This document shows, piece after piece, positions 11,906 to 24,200 of a stretch of 64,000 bases of DNA. Position 1 is the stretch's first letter; each line of letters starts with the position of its first letter. Under the pieces are notes generated by a model. The model was not told the DNA's origin and ran no database searches. It was given only the letters and a program-made list of their open reading frames with translations. The stretch comes from Hexactinellida sp. DTS-2022. Taxonomy: Eukaryota; Porifera; Hexactinellida. The stretch lies in the NCBI GenBank assembly GCA_028753945.1, contig JAPNXP010000007.1, forward strand, positions 2,480,001-2,544,000. The letters run 5' to 3'. Both the position numbers and the translations under genes were made by a program.

Positions 11906-12787
11906 TCAAGAGATTCGATTAAACATACCATTATCTATAACCAAGTTATTCCGAATTTTCCATCGCTTGTCAGGTTGTTCTCGTATTTTGTTGGATAGTT
12001 CAAGTCGTAGTTCTTTTTGAAGAGTTCTTTCTATAAAAGTAAGGTCGGGTTTAATATAGATGTTCGTAAATTGAGGAGACGCCTTCAATCTATGTGCACT
12101 TGCTACAACTTTCTCTTTTACATACTTAGAATCTAACTTAATACGAATAGGCCTAGGTTTCTCCACATCAGTATTTGCATTTCCAAGACGGATTACTTCT
12201 TTCACCTGTAGTTTTATATCTAAAGTTTGAGTAACTTTCATAAATTCCTCACAACATTCCTCAACTGAGAGATTATTAGGCATTCCAAAGACAATAACAT
12301 TTTTTCCTCGATTTTCCTTATCTTTGTTAGAGAGTGCTTTTACGCGTATATCCTCTTCTTCTTGTATAGCATGATGAACCTGAGTGGAGTCAATGGTGGA
12401 AACAGAAGCAGCTTCTGCATAGGATTTGATGACTTTAGTGTAATCATTTATACGATTGGTGTTAGTCAAGACTTTCTCCGATATTTCATTAACATTATCG
12501 CTTAGAGACTTAAATTTAGTATCAAGTATATCTCGTTGTGACTGGTCTTGCCGAGCGGATCTCTCTCTGTCGCGAGCACTAAGTATAATAAGTCGGAGTT
12601 CTGAGTGTGAAAACGAAATCATTGTCTCATCGTCAATTTCATCTAAGGAGTGGAGAAATTTAGAGAGTGTATTTACTGATCCTTCCCCTTCCTGACATAA
12701 GGGAATTCTGACCTGGAGAGGGTGTTCTGGTGCAGATTGCGCTTGCTTTTGGGAGGACAATCTACCTCGGTCTTTGCGATTCGACAT
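11906..12787 (-). CDS. LINE ORF1: coiled-coil, RRM-like RNA-binding protein
   Basis: A 293-residue frame from Met at 12787. The frame stays open up to an ATG at 12856, but that ATG lies in the duplicated target DNA, so the internal Met (M-S-N-R-K-D-R-G) is the likelier native start. The middle is rich in charged heptad-like sequence (S-L-S-D-N-V-N-E-I-S-E-K), suggesting a coiled coil. The C-terminal half has N-V-I-V-F-G-M-P, R-P-I-R-I-K-L and Y-I-K-P-D-L-T, the pattern of the L1-ORF1-like RRM and C-terminal domain found in many LINE ORF1 proteins. Inferred role: RNA packaging and chaperone. Confidence 0.85.
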   Translation of the reverse strand: MSNRKDRGRLSSQKQAQSAPEHPLQVRIPLCQEGEGSVNTLSKFLHSLDEIDDETMISFSHSELRLIILSARDRERSARQDQSQRDILDTKFKSLSDNVNEISEKVLTNTNRINDYTKVIKSYAEAASVSTIDSTQVHHAIQEEEDIRVKALSNKDKENRGKNVIVFGMPNNLSVEECCEEFMKVTQTLDIKLQVKEVIRLGNANTDVEKPRPIRIKLDSKYVKEKVVASAHRLKASPQFTNIYIKPDLTFIERTLQKELRLELSNKIREQPDKRWKIRNNLVIDNGMFNRIS

Positions 12788-12852
12788 ATATAAATCTAAT
12801 TTGCTGTTAGTTTTAATTTGAAAGTTGTGTAAAGTTTTAAAGTTTTTTTTTT

Positions 12853-12954
12853 CCATGTGTGCACTGATACTTTAACTTATGATAAAGAATTTGTTTTTGA
12901 TGTTGAATCATATACTGAGTTTAAGTTCGTGTACATACAGGCTAATCTTATTTA
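12853..12954. repeat. Right copy of the 102-bp target-site duplication
   Basis: Identical to 8492-8593. It carries on the P-like transposase C-terminal frame (C-H-V-C-T-D-T-L), which ends shortly after. Confidence 0.95.
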
Positions 12955-13629
12955 GAATATACATTTACATATAATACAAGTATCGTAATTATTCGAATAG
13001 TAGCCTAGGCGATTATTGTTTTTTGGCCATTTTATGACCAATATCTTTTGTGACCTTTCGAGAATATGACATGTTGATACAATTTATTTAGTATAGTTGG
13101 TTGATAATCGCATTGCGACTAATATTATATAAAGAAATTTACCCAGGGTACCAGTAGTAAATTTATATTCACTAATTTGGGGGTTATTATTGGAGGTAGC
13201 GATTATTCGAATATGGGCTAATATTAGAGTATATACTGTATATAGCTAGCATAAAGCTCGTTAATAGTACACTAACCGGCCAAAAGAATCTGAATCACAA
13301 TAATTTGTATTAAATTACTATTAATGCAGTCAAGCTTCTAGCAGCATAATAAAATTTGTAGAAGCATAAACATCTCTGTTTACATAAAACGATATATAGA
13401 GTATAATAAAATAGCAAAATTTTAGAATAAAAATTTATATAGAGGTGTGAACGCATTGACTATTAAAATTTCCAATTTATGATTTCCGGTTTGAATACCA
13501 TATACATAGTCGAATTAATCTATGTGTATATTTTCTAGTCAATACGAAGATTTTCCACAGAGATGCAGGCACATTCCCATTTGTGCCATAGTGACATAAG
13601 TGGCAAGTGTCTGGGACATTAATGCAACT
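12955..13629. other. Intronic sequence with a CGATTATTCGAAT repeat
   Basis: No gene is seen. Words GCGATTATTCGAATA and GAATAGTAGCCTAGGCGA (12995-13015 and 13200-13220) are shared with the MITE at 33675-33760, so a diverged relative probably covers about 12990-13255. The outer end of the P1 element should also lie here, but no terminal repeat could be placed. Confidence 0.4.
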
Positions 13630-13978
13630 CATAGACTACTATATAATACAGATGGAAAAGCAGCCGACCAACGAATTAAAAAGAGAGGCTAGTTTCGGAT
13701 TTTAACTCTAATGCAATCTATGCTTATAGAAGTTGTGAATTTGACTTAAATATAGGGAAATACGGTATGGTAAATCATTTGTAGTATTTATGAGATTCTC
13801 AGAACTGCAGTTTAGGGGCCATTTAATGATGACGTAAGCAACTTATAGTTTTAGATTAAATTAACATATACCGTATGTATCTATAATGCAATAAAATGTA
13901 CTTGTACACCAATCGGATAATTTATCTATTTTGCACTTATGAATGTTCAGCAAATAATATGCAACATACAGTAGAACC

Positions 13979-14152
13979 TCGTTAGTACGAACACGGTTAC
14001 TACGAATTCCCGGATAAGACGAACAGATAATTAAACACAATCAGGTCCCTACAATGGTTATTCATTTGGTATTACACCGGTTAATACTACCTCCGGATAA
14101 TACGAAAAAATTTGGGTCGTCCATTGGTGTTCGTATTAACGAAGTTATAATG
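13979..14152. mobile_element. TA-flanked pogo-like MITE, 174 bp
   Basis: The terminal repeats CAGTAGAACCTCGTTAGT and CATTATAACTTCGTTAAT (inverted) are flanked by TA. It is nested in the P2 element. Confidence 0.7.
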
Positions 14153-14400
14153 TAGTATAGACGTACACTAAATATATATATATATAGTAATGTAAGATAT
14201 TCAAATAGCAAATTGGCTCCTACCTGAAAAACTATAAGATTATTTTTAACACAACCATATGATTAGAAAATATATAATATACAAGGAACAAACTCGTCAA
14301 CCAATTATATAAAGTTTAAATGGTCACTTATTTTATTAAACTTAGCCCCTTGTTCAAACCTCGACTACTTTTATCTTCCATTGGTTGTTAATACGTATAT

Positions 14401-14470
14401 GTTACCGTCGAAATTGAGGATCCATGAAGTTGAGATTTCAAATATAAGAAATCTCAATTTCGACGGTTAC
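14401..14470. repeat. Short palindrome
   Basis: The arms GTTACCGTCGAAATTGAG and its complement (14453-14470) match at 17 of 18 positions. They enclose a second inner inverted repeat (GAGATTTC/GAAATCTC). Confidence 0.65.
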
Positions 14471-15141
14471 ATCTAAATAATATTCGTACTATAGCAATAT
14501 GTGTATTGCTGACTTACTGTATAAAACCTTCCCTAAATCAATACTTAGATATCATTATCTTATGCCTTTCAAATGCTCTGCGTACATTGCCATTCAAGAT
14601 TTTCAATGGACTTAGTAAAATAATGTTTGCCTTTCCAAAGCAAGATGAGCTTCGACAGAAATTGGTTAAGTTTTTGAATCTTTGAAGCTTTCACAATTAC
14701 TCTTACTTCACGAACATTTTGAATAAAATATATAATTCCCCATCCATTAAAGACGAGGCTAAATATGAAACTCAACCATATCCCAACAATATACCCATCT
14801 TCTTTCCCTAAAGCCAACAGGCTTTTATCTCTACATCTATTCGAAAAACCCTATCGTACGGATTTTTCAGAAAGATGAATTACCCATTTTTCAATCTCGA
14901 TCAAAATACGAAAGTTTACATGATATCTTACGCCACATAAAATCAGCGATCGAGTATAGAGATTTTTTCATTCTTCTACTGAAACAGTACTACTATTTAT
15001 CGGGCTGAAATACAATCAAGTGATGCTACAGTTATGGAGTGTCAAATATCAGTTCTGATTTACATGAGAAGCTTAGTTTTGAAGGATTCCCTATTCCTCT
15101 TCCAGGTATATATCTAATTCAAAAGTTTCTAAATTCGCAAC

Positions 15142-16752
15142 TTGGATATGTTAACAAATTTACCCAACTATTGTCGAACCATTACTCACAATTTTGATAT
15201 TGAACCTCTTAAAGATCTGTTGCGACTCGTATACTATCGCCCGAAAGGAAAGTGTAAATACTCTACCAGTACTCTTCGATTTGTCCTTCAATTGCGCTAT
15301 ACTTCAAATGCAGCTTATAAGCCATTACGTCAATACATGACAATACCTATCCAGAAATTGTTACGTGTGTAAATTCGATTCCATTGATAGTAAAAATGCT
15401 ATATCTAAATTTCGTGTGAAAATGGGTTTTTTGAAAGGATGTCGTGTTTCTTCTTGATGAAATGCATTTACAGCAACAAGTACAATTTGACGGACAAACT
15501 ATCATTGGTTGTAATGAAGATCTCCAAATGTACAAGAGCATACTTTGTTTAATGGCGACGTATCTCACTATTACTATCCCCTTTATCATTAAAGCTCTTC
15601 CAATATTCACTAAGTCGTCCAAAATTGTGAGTAAATGGTATCTTCAATTGTCTGGAAATTTTAACGTATGAAAAGTTTCATCCTCGTGCTGTTATTTCTG
15701 ATAATCACCGAACCAATATTTCTTCGTTCAACAATTTGATGAATACTTATCCAGTTTCTCAAAAGAAATACTGTATGATCAATCCAAATAATTCTCTAAT
15801 TGTTTACTTGCTTTTTGATACAGTTCACCTAATCAAAAACATTAGGAATAATCTTATTGGTACTCGGTTCTTTCAAATTACACAGCTGCAATTAGAACTT
15901 CAAGCATTAACTCTTATAGTTCCAGCAGGGAATAGATTTTGGCGTAGCTTTCACAAAGTTCATGACGCAGACCACTCTCTCAATTTCGAACTCGAAAAGC
16001 TCCATCTTTACAACTACCAAGCACTTCAAACAGGAAATGACAAACAATCGGTTCCACTAGACCTACCCATTAGAAAAGAGATTTTCTCAATATGGACAAA
16101 TGAGTGGCGGTAGTTTTCTGGTGAGTTTACCTGAGATACTGCGTTCTGAAAAGATAATAACTTACAAGCACCTTCTCAAACGCGATATCGACTTTAGTGT
16201 GTTAATTAATAGTGTCTTTAACTGATCAGATAAATAAGCTGATTTAAGATTTTTAAAATCACAATACCGACTGATTATATTGACCTACTTTATTTGCTAA
16301 ATAATTCTAAACATTTTGTTACAAATGTAGCTGAGTACATATCTCATTCGCTCATACAACGTTCCAACTGTGATGTTGGATTTGAACTACTTCAGAAAGA
16401 TCAGATGAATAATTCTTATGTTGAGATTCCTAATAGAGGAGGGATCCAGTTACCAACAGTAGTTCTTCATCAGTATGTTGAAACTGCATTTTGTATACTC
16501 GAATCGTATGAATCGAAGATAATGGCAACTAAACTTCCAAATGAACATGGAATGCTCCACCAACTTGCACAGGTATCAGTTGTATGGGATTCTGGTTTTG
16601 TTTGCAATCTACATGCTACTGGTGGTTGTAAGAGAGTTCATTCGATTATAACTAATCTTTATAATAAAGGACTTTCCAAAGAAGTCCGTGAAACTGCTAG
16701 AAAGTCTCAAGTTGATTCATTTAAGGCCAAAAAACGTAGACTACCAGACTGA
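15142..16752 (+). pseudogene. P-like transposase remnant of P2
   Basis: Split over at least five frames. Recognisable parts in order: Y-S-T-S-T-L-R-F-V-L-Q-L-R-Y-T (DNA-binding side), F-L-L-D-E-M-H-L-Q (Asp about 15456), V-I-S-D-N-H-R-T-N (15685-15715), L-F-D-T-V-H-L-I-K-N-I-R-N-N (Asp 15817) and N-R-G-G-I-Q-L-P near 16434. These match the D-E-x-H, S-D-N and D-x-x-H-L-x-K blocks of THAP9/P transposases. No THAP finger was found upstream, and part of the domain between 16110 and 16290 seems deleted. The element is inactive. It is more diverged from P1 than one subfamily would be, so two P lineages are present. Confidence 0.8.
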
Positions 16753-17139
16753 TTGTTTGCGGTAATTATCATTATAATAAATTATGCTTCATTGAAATAT
16801 TTTGTGTGCATACTGTATACATGTGTATTAGTTGTTGCTGACCTCATCATTAAAACGCAGTTTAGAGAATCTCATAAATACTACTAATGGATTTGCAATA
16901 CTCTATTACCCTATATTAAGTCAAATTCACAACTTTATAAGCATAGATTGTATTAGATTGAAAATCAGAAACTGGCCTCTATTTTTTATTCGTCGGTCGG
17001 CTGCTTTCCCATCTGTATTATATAGTAGTCTATGTGCCACTTGATGGATATTGGATTAAAATCACTTACAATCACAATGTTAAATATAGAACAAAAGCAA
17101 GACATTTAACTTCATTTCAGAGTAGATTAACAGAGGATA

Positions 17140-18310
17140 CGATGAGAGATTTGTATCCCCAACAAATGGTAACTACATGGGTATACTTGAGGTTTGAAAT
17201 GATTGGCTAGACACATAGACAAACATGGAAATCCAGGGCGGGGGAAAGCATCGTATTTGTCACATATTATTTGTGAAGAATTGTTTTGTTTGATGGGCAA
17301 AAGAGTGGACTCAGTCACTGTCGAACAGCTAAAATCAGTCAAGTGCTATTGTGTTCTATGTATTCGACTCAAGATATTCATCATGTAGAGTCATTGTAGA
17401 CCAACTAACCATAATCGTGCCATGTCAGTCGAAGAAGTCCTGTTGAAAGATTTAGTAATTGCATGCCCTTTTAAAGTTGGACAGGGAAAGGGCTAGCCAG
17501 TATATTGCCAGGTATTATATCGAATTGATGTGGTAAAACACACGATAATGCGTCTTACGTGTCTGTAACTTCACAAAAGTGTGAAGGCTCACTTATTGAT
17601 ACTCAATCATTTGCAATGCTAGGTGCATTCATTAAATTTGGTCGGGAGAAGAAGTCAAGCTGGCGTCAAATCCTTTAGCAATGTTGAAAAGATATACACA
17701 TTTTCTAAATACTTCTACACATGGTTGGACTATTCTTCTCAATACTTTGGATGCAAAGCAACCTGTAATACCGAAGCAACTTTCAAATATACGTTGGTCA
17801 TCCTATTCCGAAGGATAAAGGGAATTAAAATGAGAACAAAAAATATTTCCATTGGTTTAGAACAAATTGCAAGAAACCAAGAAGAGAAACAAATCAACAG
17901 GCAGGAGGCGCTTGGTATAGCTAAATAATTTTTGTAAGCTGTCGTTTGGAAGACTTACTGAGTTGTGGATACAAAACTTCAGAGGCTTGATAAGACTAGT
18001 AAGGTACTTCAAAGCTGTTCAGTGGCCTGGAATGTAGTTATTTGTTTGTTGAACAGTTGGTGCAGTCATTAGCGTCTGAATTTGATAAATTTGAGAAAAG
18101 TGAAAAACATCTGATAGATGTCACTTACAAGTTGGATACCATTAGAAAACGTAAACAGAAACGACAATTCGATGAGAACATAATTTAGGAAGCTGAAAGA
18201 TCAGGAAGGGGGAGGTTTCGAATTGAACTCATTATTAGTATAAGTGAACAGTTAAATACCGCACTGGTATACTGTACAAAATCTGCAATTATCAAGACAG
18301 TGACCATAGT
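17140..18310 (+). pseudogene. ZMYM1-like hAT transposase relic (DUF4371 type)
   Basis: No long frame survives, but fragments of one protein appear in order in shifting frames: G-N-Y-M-G-I-L-E, then I-D-K-H-G-N-P-G-R-G-K-A-S-Y-L-S, then E-E-L-F-C-L-M-G (17203-17300). After these come S-T-Q-D-I-H-H-V (about 17365), T-H-D-N-A-S-Y-V-S (about 17535), H-S-L-N-L-V-G (17626), T-H-G-W-T-I-L-L-N with I-R-W-S-S-Y (17715-17810) and I-R-K-R-K-Q-K-R then G-R-F-R-I-E-L-I (18140-18230). This is the order of blocks in ZMYM1/TTF-type hAT proteins (DST-D-SH, G-Q-x-Y-DNAS-N, H-SLNL, STHRW, TRW). No termini were found. It starts about 110 bp after P2. Confidence 0.7.
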
Positions 18311-18937
18311 AGAATGGTCAAAATTGAAATCTCAACATGACCATTGGGTAAATAAAATGATATCGAGACCAGTTTGGGAGACGAATTGGTTAAATTTAAA
18401 TAAAATGTAGCTAATAAGATAGAAAGTTCGAAAGGAAAAAAGAATTATTCATCGAATGTTGATTCAACATGGATTTAAAGATATTTTTGCCAATGTGGAT
18501 ATAGCACTTCGAGTACTATATTTGTGGATAAAGATCACAAACTGTAAAGGTGAACGGTTTATTTCCAAGCTGAATCAGATTAAGAATTAAGCTTGAGCAA
18601 ATTTGAAGCAAATTCGTCTTAGTATTCTCTTTTTTGAAGATAAAGAGCAAAATTGGGCCTGAATTGAGTTTTGATGATATAATCCTTGATTTTGCAACTA
18701 AGCATATGAGGACGAAACACTTAATTTGATTCCTTAAAATAATATATTCTTTATTATTCACCAGTAGCTGATAAATTAAACGTTTCTTGCGTGTATCAGG
18801 TTAAATAATAGATATTATATAAGAACATTTTGTTTAGCAAAAGAATTGTTAGCATATAAGAGGGCCCTCAAAAGTAAATAGTTTCAGCCCAGAGGGCAGT
18901 AAACCCGCCACTGACATGTACTACAATCGTGTTTCAA

Positions 18938-19026
18938 GATGCCTAACTTCAATAATCTTTGAGATAGTGAGTCATTACCTAATAATGAATTAAGTGTTAA
19001 TTATCTCATTATCTCAAAGACTATAA
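18938..19026. repeat. Fragment of the TTTGAGATAATGAG dispersed repeat
   Basis: Contains GATGCCTAACTTCAATAATC and an inverted pair TTTGAGATA.../...TATCTCAAA. The same arrangement occurs at 39200-39290 and 53060-53155. Confidence 0.55.
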
Positions 19027-20137
19027 ATTGACAATGTCCACATATATTATTTACAAACTTCACTATAGGAAAAACAAGAAAAAACAAGCCGACGCAACCA
19101 ATGATTCCTTAAGGACTTTGCGTGCGAGTGATGTGGTCCTTGCAATGCTTTAGCATTTTAATAGCCGGCAATTTATTGTGGAAATAATATTTCTAGAGAA
19201 ACCTACAGGTGCTAGCCATATTACATGCTCAGTATAATTTAATGATGCCGCATCATTTGAAGGAGATAAATTTGTACGGTACCCAAACAGGGGATATCCT
19301 GAAATTTCCGAATAAGAAAATCTGGACAGACAACAGGAATCAAAAACTGAAATAAAAAAAACATTTTTTCAATTTTTCAATTTTTTTTCAATTTGCATGT
19401 TTATCGAGGTGTCAAACTATATAACTAGCTAATTAAATGTATAATTTTGGATCATTATGAGGCAATTAGAATTTATAATTGTGATTTCAGATTTGAATAC
19501 TAGAAATTACTCATGGTGCATAGTTCTAATTACTACAATTAATTCCCAAACATATATAGCCACATTCCCATTGCCAGTTGTATCACAATGGCACGTGGCA
19601 TGGAGACTTATGATATGATAATTGTCTATGCTCTATTTAAGAGTAGTATAACAGCAGTTAATAAACAAGAAGACTCATATTGTGTCCGCAATAAATTCTT
19701 AAGGTTCAAATGAGAGCACCTTGGTACCTCAACAATGCATAGTAGGAACATAAAAGCGTCGTAAGGCACCTAGACAAACCCCAGCCCGCGGGCGACAAGT
19801 TTGAGACCCATGACGAGATGATCTAATGAAAACACAAGAGTTTTATAATTTAGTTATAAAACAATAATAATTTAACAAAATCTCTCAATGATGTGTATTG
19901 TACTCAAAATATATGGGATATTCCAATTTGGATTTCATATTCAAATTCTACGCATTCGAAATATGCATGGCACAAGGTTTTACCTCTAATAGCCACTGAA
20001 TAGGTAATAAATTATCATTCATTGCCAACATGTGCCACTTGTTCCCATCTACAGTACCAGTTGTTCCCATCTACAGTACCACGGTGGTAATTGAAAAAGT
20101 GGTACACGATGGTGGATTTTTAACTAATTAATATATA
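19027..20137. other. Intronic sequence with repeat fragments
   Basis: No gene seen. 19885-20120 is homologous to the interior of the MITE at 5281-5752, and it contains a tandem doubling of GTTCCCATCTACAGTACCA near 20041-20080. Confidence 0.5.
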
Positions 20138-20396
20138 ACGTATTTCCCCGAATAAGCGCCGGGGGCTTGAATAAGCGCCGGGTCAATAAAAATGACATTT
20201 GCTTGATAAAATCTATACACATTAGTTGATCACTTTAATGTATTTCCATTGATTTTGGCAACTTCGGTAGGTATACTGTAGGTGGAAACCATTAGAACCG
20301 ACCTAAATATTATATCCAGGATTTTTCACAAAAATCTCAGTATAATTTTGACCCACGAAAACAATTATCGCCGGAGCGCTTTTTCGGGAAATACGG
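20138..20396. mobile_element. TA-flanked MITE (GTATTTCCCCGAATAAGCG family), copy 1
   Basis: The inverted tips (A/C)CGTATTTCCCCGAAT and CGGGAAATACGG are flanked by TA. It is about 90% alike, by eye, with 45135-45394. Confidence 0.8.
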
Positions 20397-20983
20397 TAAT
20401 TCAATTAAATGCTTCTGAAATGGATAATTGCGATGCGGAGAATACGATTCTGGAATCAAAATTCGCATATCTCAAAAAAGTGAAATATTCTGCTAAATTT
20501 TACACTTTGTATAATAGTATCTCCAAAGGACTGTTTTGGATTACGATTTCTTTTGGCAGTCGACTCCGCTTATAGAGTCACAGGTTAACAGATTTCTCCT
20601 ATTAAGAGGGACAAAATTTCCTAGACTTAATACGACGGAATTACATTCTGGCTAGAATATATTCGGTCAATAGATTTCTTCGCTTATTCGATATTAGTTA
20701 ATAATATTCACTACTATCAATTAATACTTGTTAATTATGAGTAAGTAGACAACCACAAAAATTTCAAGGTGTGAAATGAAGTTCACTCCAAATTGAATTT
20801 TTAGATGAAGTGGAGAATGAACTTAGAATCAATTAAAGAAAGAGCTAATGATAATTAATATAATTAATAGTCTGACGTGCCGGCTATCGAAGAAGATATG
20901 TATCCTATTAACAGTGGAGCCTTAGAAAGGTGGCAGGGCAAACAAAAAGTGACTTGTACTACAAAACGATTAAAAATTTATAC

Positions 20984-21270
20984 CTATATTGCATTGATTG
21001 TCTCAAAGCGTCTTCTAGAATCTTTCTTAAATAAATAACTTTTTCTACAGGCTTTGTTTGCATCTTTGATCGGAAACACGTTCTTTGTCCGTTTATTAGT
21101 ATACCATCACGTGAATAATAGAATTGAGTTGATGAATCACCATGATTTCTAAGATCTAAACCGTAGCATGGATTGCGAATGCCTGGTAAAGGCTTCAAGA
21201 GATAAGTAAGTAGATGTGTTGTGACAGCTTCAACAGCAATACAACTAGTTTTCATTATCTCCATTTGATC
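20984..21270 (-). CDS. HTT: Huntingtin exon (segment after the LLGVL block)
   Basis: A 287-bp exon. On the minus strand the acceptor TTTACTTTAG precedes GAT-CAA-ATG and the donor is ATATAG|GTATAA. It encodes D-Q-M-E-I-M-K-T-S-C-I-A-V-E-A-V-T-T followed by P-L-P-G-I-R-N-P and, near the end, L-R-K-I-L-E-D-A-L-R-Q-S-M-Q. Remembered vertebrate huntingtin has D-T-E-R-T-Q-I-N-V-L-A-V-Q-A-I-T, a G-N-P box and then I-I-R-G-I-V-E-Q-E-I-Q-A-M in the same order. It begins in phase 0, as required by the end of exon 43639-43730. Huntingtin is a very large HEAT-repeat scaffold protein; this part belongs to its C-terminal HEAT region. The exon ends two bases into a codon. The following exon was not found. 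Confidence 0.8.
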
Positions 21271-24200
21271 CTAAAGTAAATAGTATAATAAAATTACATT
21301 ATAAATTTAAATTCTTGACGGGAACTCGGCATATTAAAAAGTGGCGCCGTAGAGCTAGTCGATAAAATTTGAATGCTTTGTTTGGACTATACCTTCAAAG
21401 AAAATCACAAGATTTAGACAAAACTATAGTATTCCATATTGATTTTATGGAGAAATAATAATATAAATGATATTTAAATCCAATGCTTAACAAGGCCATA
21501 TACTGCATATAATAACTTTGTGATAGTGACATTACATTGTAATATCAAAATATAGCACATGATCATTACCAAGATGTTTCGCAAAGATTAAAAACCACTA
21601 TGAATTACTATGTATGATGAAGCATTTTTGGGATCAAAATTTATAAATTAAAACTGGAAGTTAATTAGAGAAGTCATAACTATTAGACATTGCACGAAAA
21701 ATCTATCAGAAATTTTAATGATAGTTAAAAGTTAAAAAATTGGAAATGTGAGATATTATGGCAATTCTAGATAAACGAAAGCTAATCATCCAAATTCTAA
21801 TTGGTTTAGTAGAATAAAATATGTATATAATTAGAGCGGACAAAGACATGCATTTAGGTGAGGTATGAGTAAATTAAGAGTGGGTCGTTTCCGCACCGTA
21901 CTATTATACTAGTAGGCATTTGGTGGGATAAAACTTTGTGTGTGAGCCCTGTGCGCCAAATGCGGAACCTTGCTAAGCCTCTGTGTATAATAGAAGTAAT
22001 TGTAACAAAAAATATTATTTGTGAATACAACAGACCTGAAATTATCAATTGTTAAGAAAGACACACTGGGTCATAGACTAGTAACGTAGGATGTGATAAA
22101 CTACTGATAGAGACAAACAATAAATTAGATACTTTCAATTTTGAATGGGATATTCCTTAGAACAGTTAATCATTTTCAAATATATGTCCATTATTCCTCC
22201 AAATGCATAATCTGATACAAGGTTTAGTGTAGAATGTAAATTCCAAATATGGTGTCAGATTTAATGAAATCACAATCTAATTGCTTAGACAGATTTGAAA
22301 TAGTTACTTCCCTCATTTTCAATAATTTGTTTTCAAAATTTGTAATATGAAAGTATTGAATTTAGGGTCACTCGGTAGAAAAATATGCCAGCTTACTACA
22401 AAAATGGTGACCATATTGTTGCTTCTATAAATGCAGGGAAATTTCAAATCGGTTAAATAATATACTTCCTGTTGTGATACATGACGTAACAATTTTTGAG
22501 AGGGTTGGTACAAAAACAAGTGGTCAGTTTGACTTGAACCTTTCAGTACACCTAGTACTTACAAGCAGTCTTCTGTTCAAAACACTCAAATCTCAATTTA
22601 TGATGGATGACCAAAGAGGGGGTTTAAGAAAAAAACTTAAGATAACAATATGCTATCTTAAGGTATATGGAACTGAGGTGTTTGGAATTTTTGCACAGGA
22701 ATTTCTTATCGACACTTTTCTACCCACAGAATTGCAGAATTTTCTTTATGTAAATAATTTCGTTATGTTTAGAAATGAAATTCTTGACGTGCTTCTTATT
22801 CCGAAAGCTAGCAATCATATAGAGTAAGCTTCAGTTAAAACGATTCGCTTATGACCTGTGAATTGCTTCGTTATATCCGAGTATTCGTTTTAAGTGGTTA
22901 AAGTTAATGCATTTAGTACGGTGAGAAAAAGTTTCCATTGGTTCTATTCGGGATTCAAGTTATACAATGATCAGAATAATGATTCAAATCGGCCGTATCA
23001 ACTAGTGCAAACAACAGTTAGTTTCGGTATATACCGGATAGAAAATTGTATGTAACGTGTTATAACCATTGTTATATCATAGTCCCATTCGATAGAACCA
23101 AATATACACCTTGTTATATGCATAGTTAGTTCAGACTACAACCATAGCAGGGTTTTACACGCCTTAATTTTTTACTCGCCAAAAGGCTTTTTTTTTAATT
23201 TAAGGAAAATAGTATGGCGAGTATGATAAATGAAAAAAGCGAAATATAAAAATTAAGGCGAGAAAATAATTCATTGGGTGCCAGAAAAAAAATTAAGGCT
23301 AGTAAATAAATTCATTAGATGGAAAAAATTAAGGCGTGTAAAACTTAAGGAAAGTAAATTAAGGCGTGTAAATATTTGGTGAACAATAGATATTCGAAAC
23401 AAGTGCTTTTTTGAAGTCGTATTAATTAACCCAATTAGTGGCAAAGGTGTAATATTTTATTAAAAATCTCTAATAAGGAAAAATCTAATAATGGTGTTTA
23501 CATATAATACACAGTAATTGTGCAAAGTATAAATTGAAAAATTGTGGCTAATCAACATTTATTAATACTTAAATCGATTAAAGGTTGTTATATGATGAGT
23601 AAAGCAATTGGGCTATGACTGAAAAAAGTATGGCGAGTAAACCAATTGGGGCATGACCAAAATAAAACTAAGGCGAGTAAACCAATTGGGGTAGGATCGA
23701 AAAAAAAAACTAAGGCGAGTAGATAAAAATGACCAAAATTAAGGCGCCGTATTTTAAACACATTTTTAATAACCCTAAAGCATAATAATTGTAATAACCG
23801 TTACTAATGATGGTTAGAACCAGAAAAAAACAAATATAAAAGAATGTTGAGTTGCAATTCTAAACTGGTGACAGCGTTAAATTAAGGAATTAGACTGTTA
23901 TACATATGGCTCCTTGGATAAATAACGTAAGTATCACTCTACAAAGGTTAATCAAAATACTTTTTGGCAATTACAAATGATCTTTTTCACACCGAGATTA
24001 TACCACTTCTACAAATATGCAAATATGGTTCGCGGACGGGGCATCTTAAATAGTTGACGACTTCACTTTCTACGATACATGCTTAAGGATGGCTACGTTT
24101 TCACAGAATATATGCCCTCTGCCCTGATGACATATAATTTACGCATAGCATATGGCAACAAAAACAAATAATTTCCAACTAATTTTATGTTCCGCAATAA

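Larger units (their letters stand above)
8594..12852 (-). mobile_element. Full-length two-ORF LINE (L2/CR1 group)
   Basis: Autonomous non-LTR retrotransposon inserted antisense into the P-like gene. It holds ORF1 (11906-12787) and ORF2 (8816-11872), both open and separated by about 33 bp. The 3' UTR (8621-8815) has a GTAAAGCGCATTGAG word followed by TGCGCTTAATAAATGC and ends in an (ATT)n tail, as is usual for L2-like elements. The 5' end at 12852 abuts the duplicated target. Open frames and a perfect target duplication indicate a recent insertion. Confidence 0.92.
13630..17034 (+). mobile_element. P-like DNA transposon with ~200-bp inverted termini (P2)
   Basis: The ends 13630-13845 and 16838-17034 are inverted copies (CATAGACTACTATATAATAC at the tips) with scattered differences. 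The flanking 7-mers TGCAACT (13623-13629) and TGCCACT (17035-17041) differ at one base and are taken as the target duplication. The interior has a decayed transposase (15142-16752). A CATRG tip and an 8-bp duplication are usual for P elements; a 7-bp one is seen here and at 3059-3855. Confidence 0.85.

Noticed and set aside
12788..12856. Upstream ATG at 12856 as the LINE ORF1 start
   Set aside because: It lies in the duplicated target DNA, so it cannot be the native start of the element.
14569..14817. 82-codon minus-strand frame with a hydrophobic stretch, inside the P2 element
   Set aside because: No family motif, no splice signals and located within a transposon; checked against remembered huntingtin without a match.
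21854..22048. Possible tRNA-derived SINE or exon around a GGTTCCGCATTTGGCG word on the minus strand
   Set aside because: No convincing A box, tail or duplication, and no recognisable protein.
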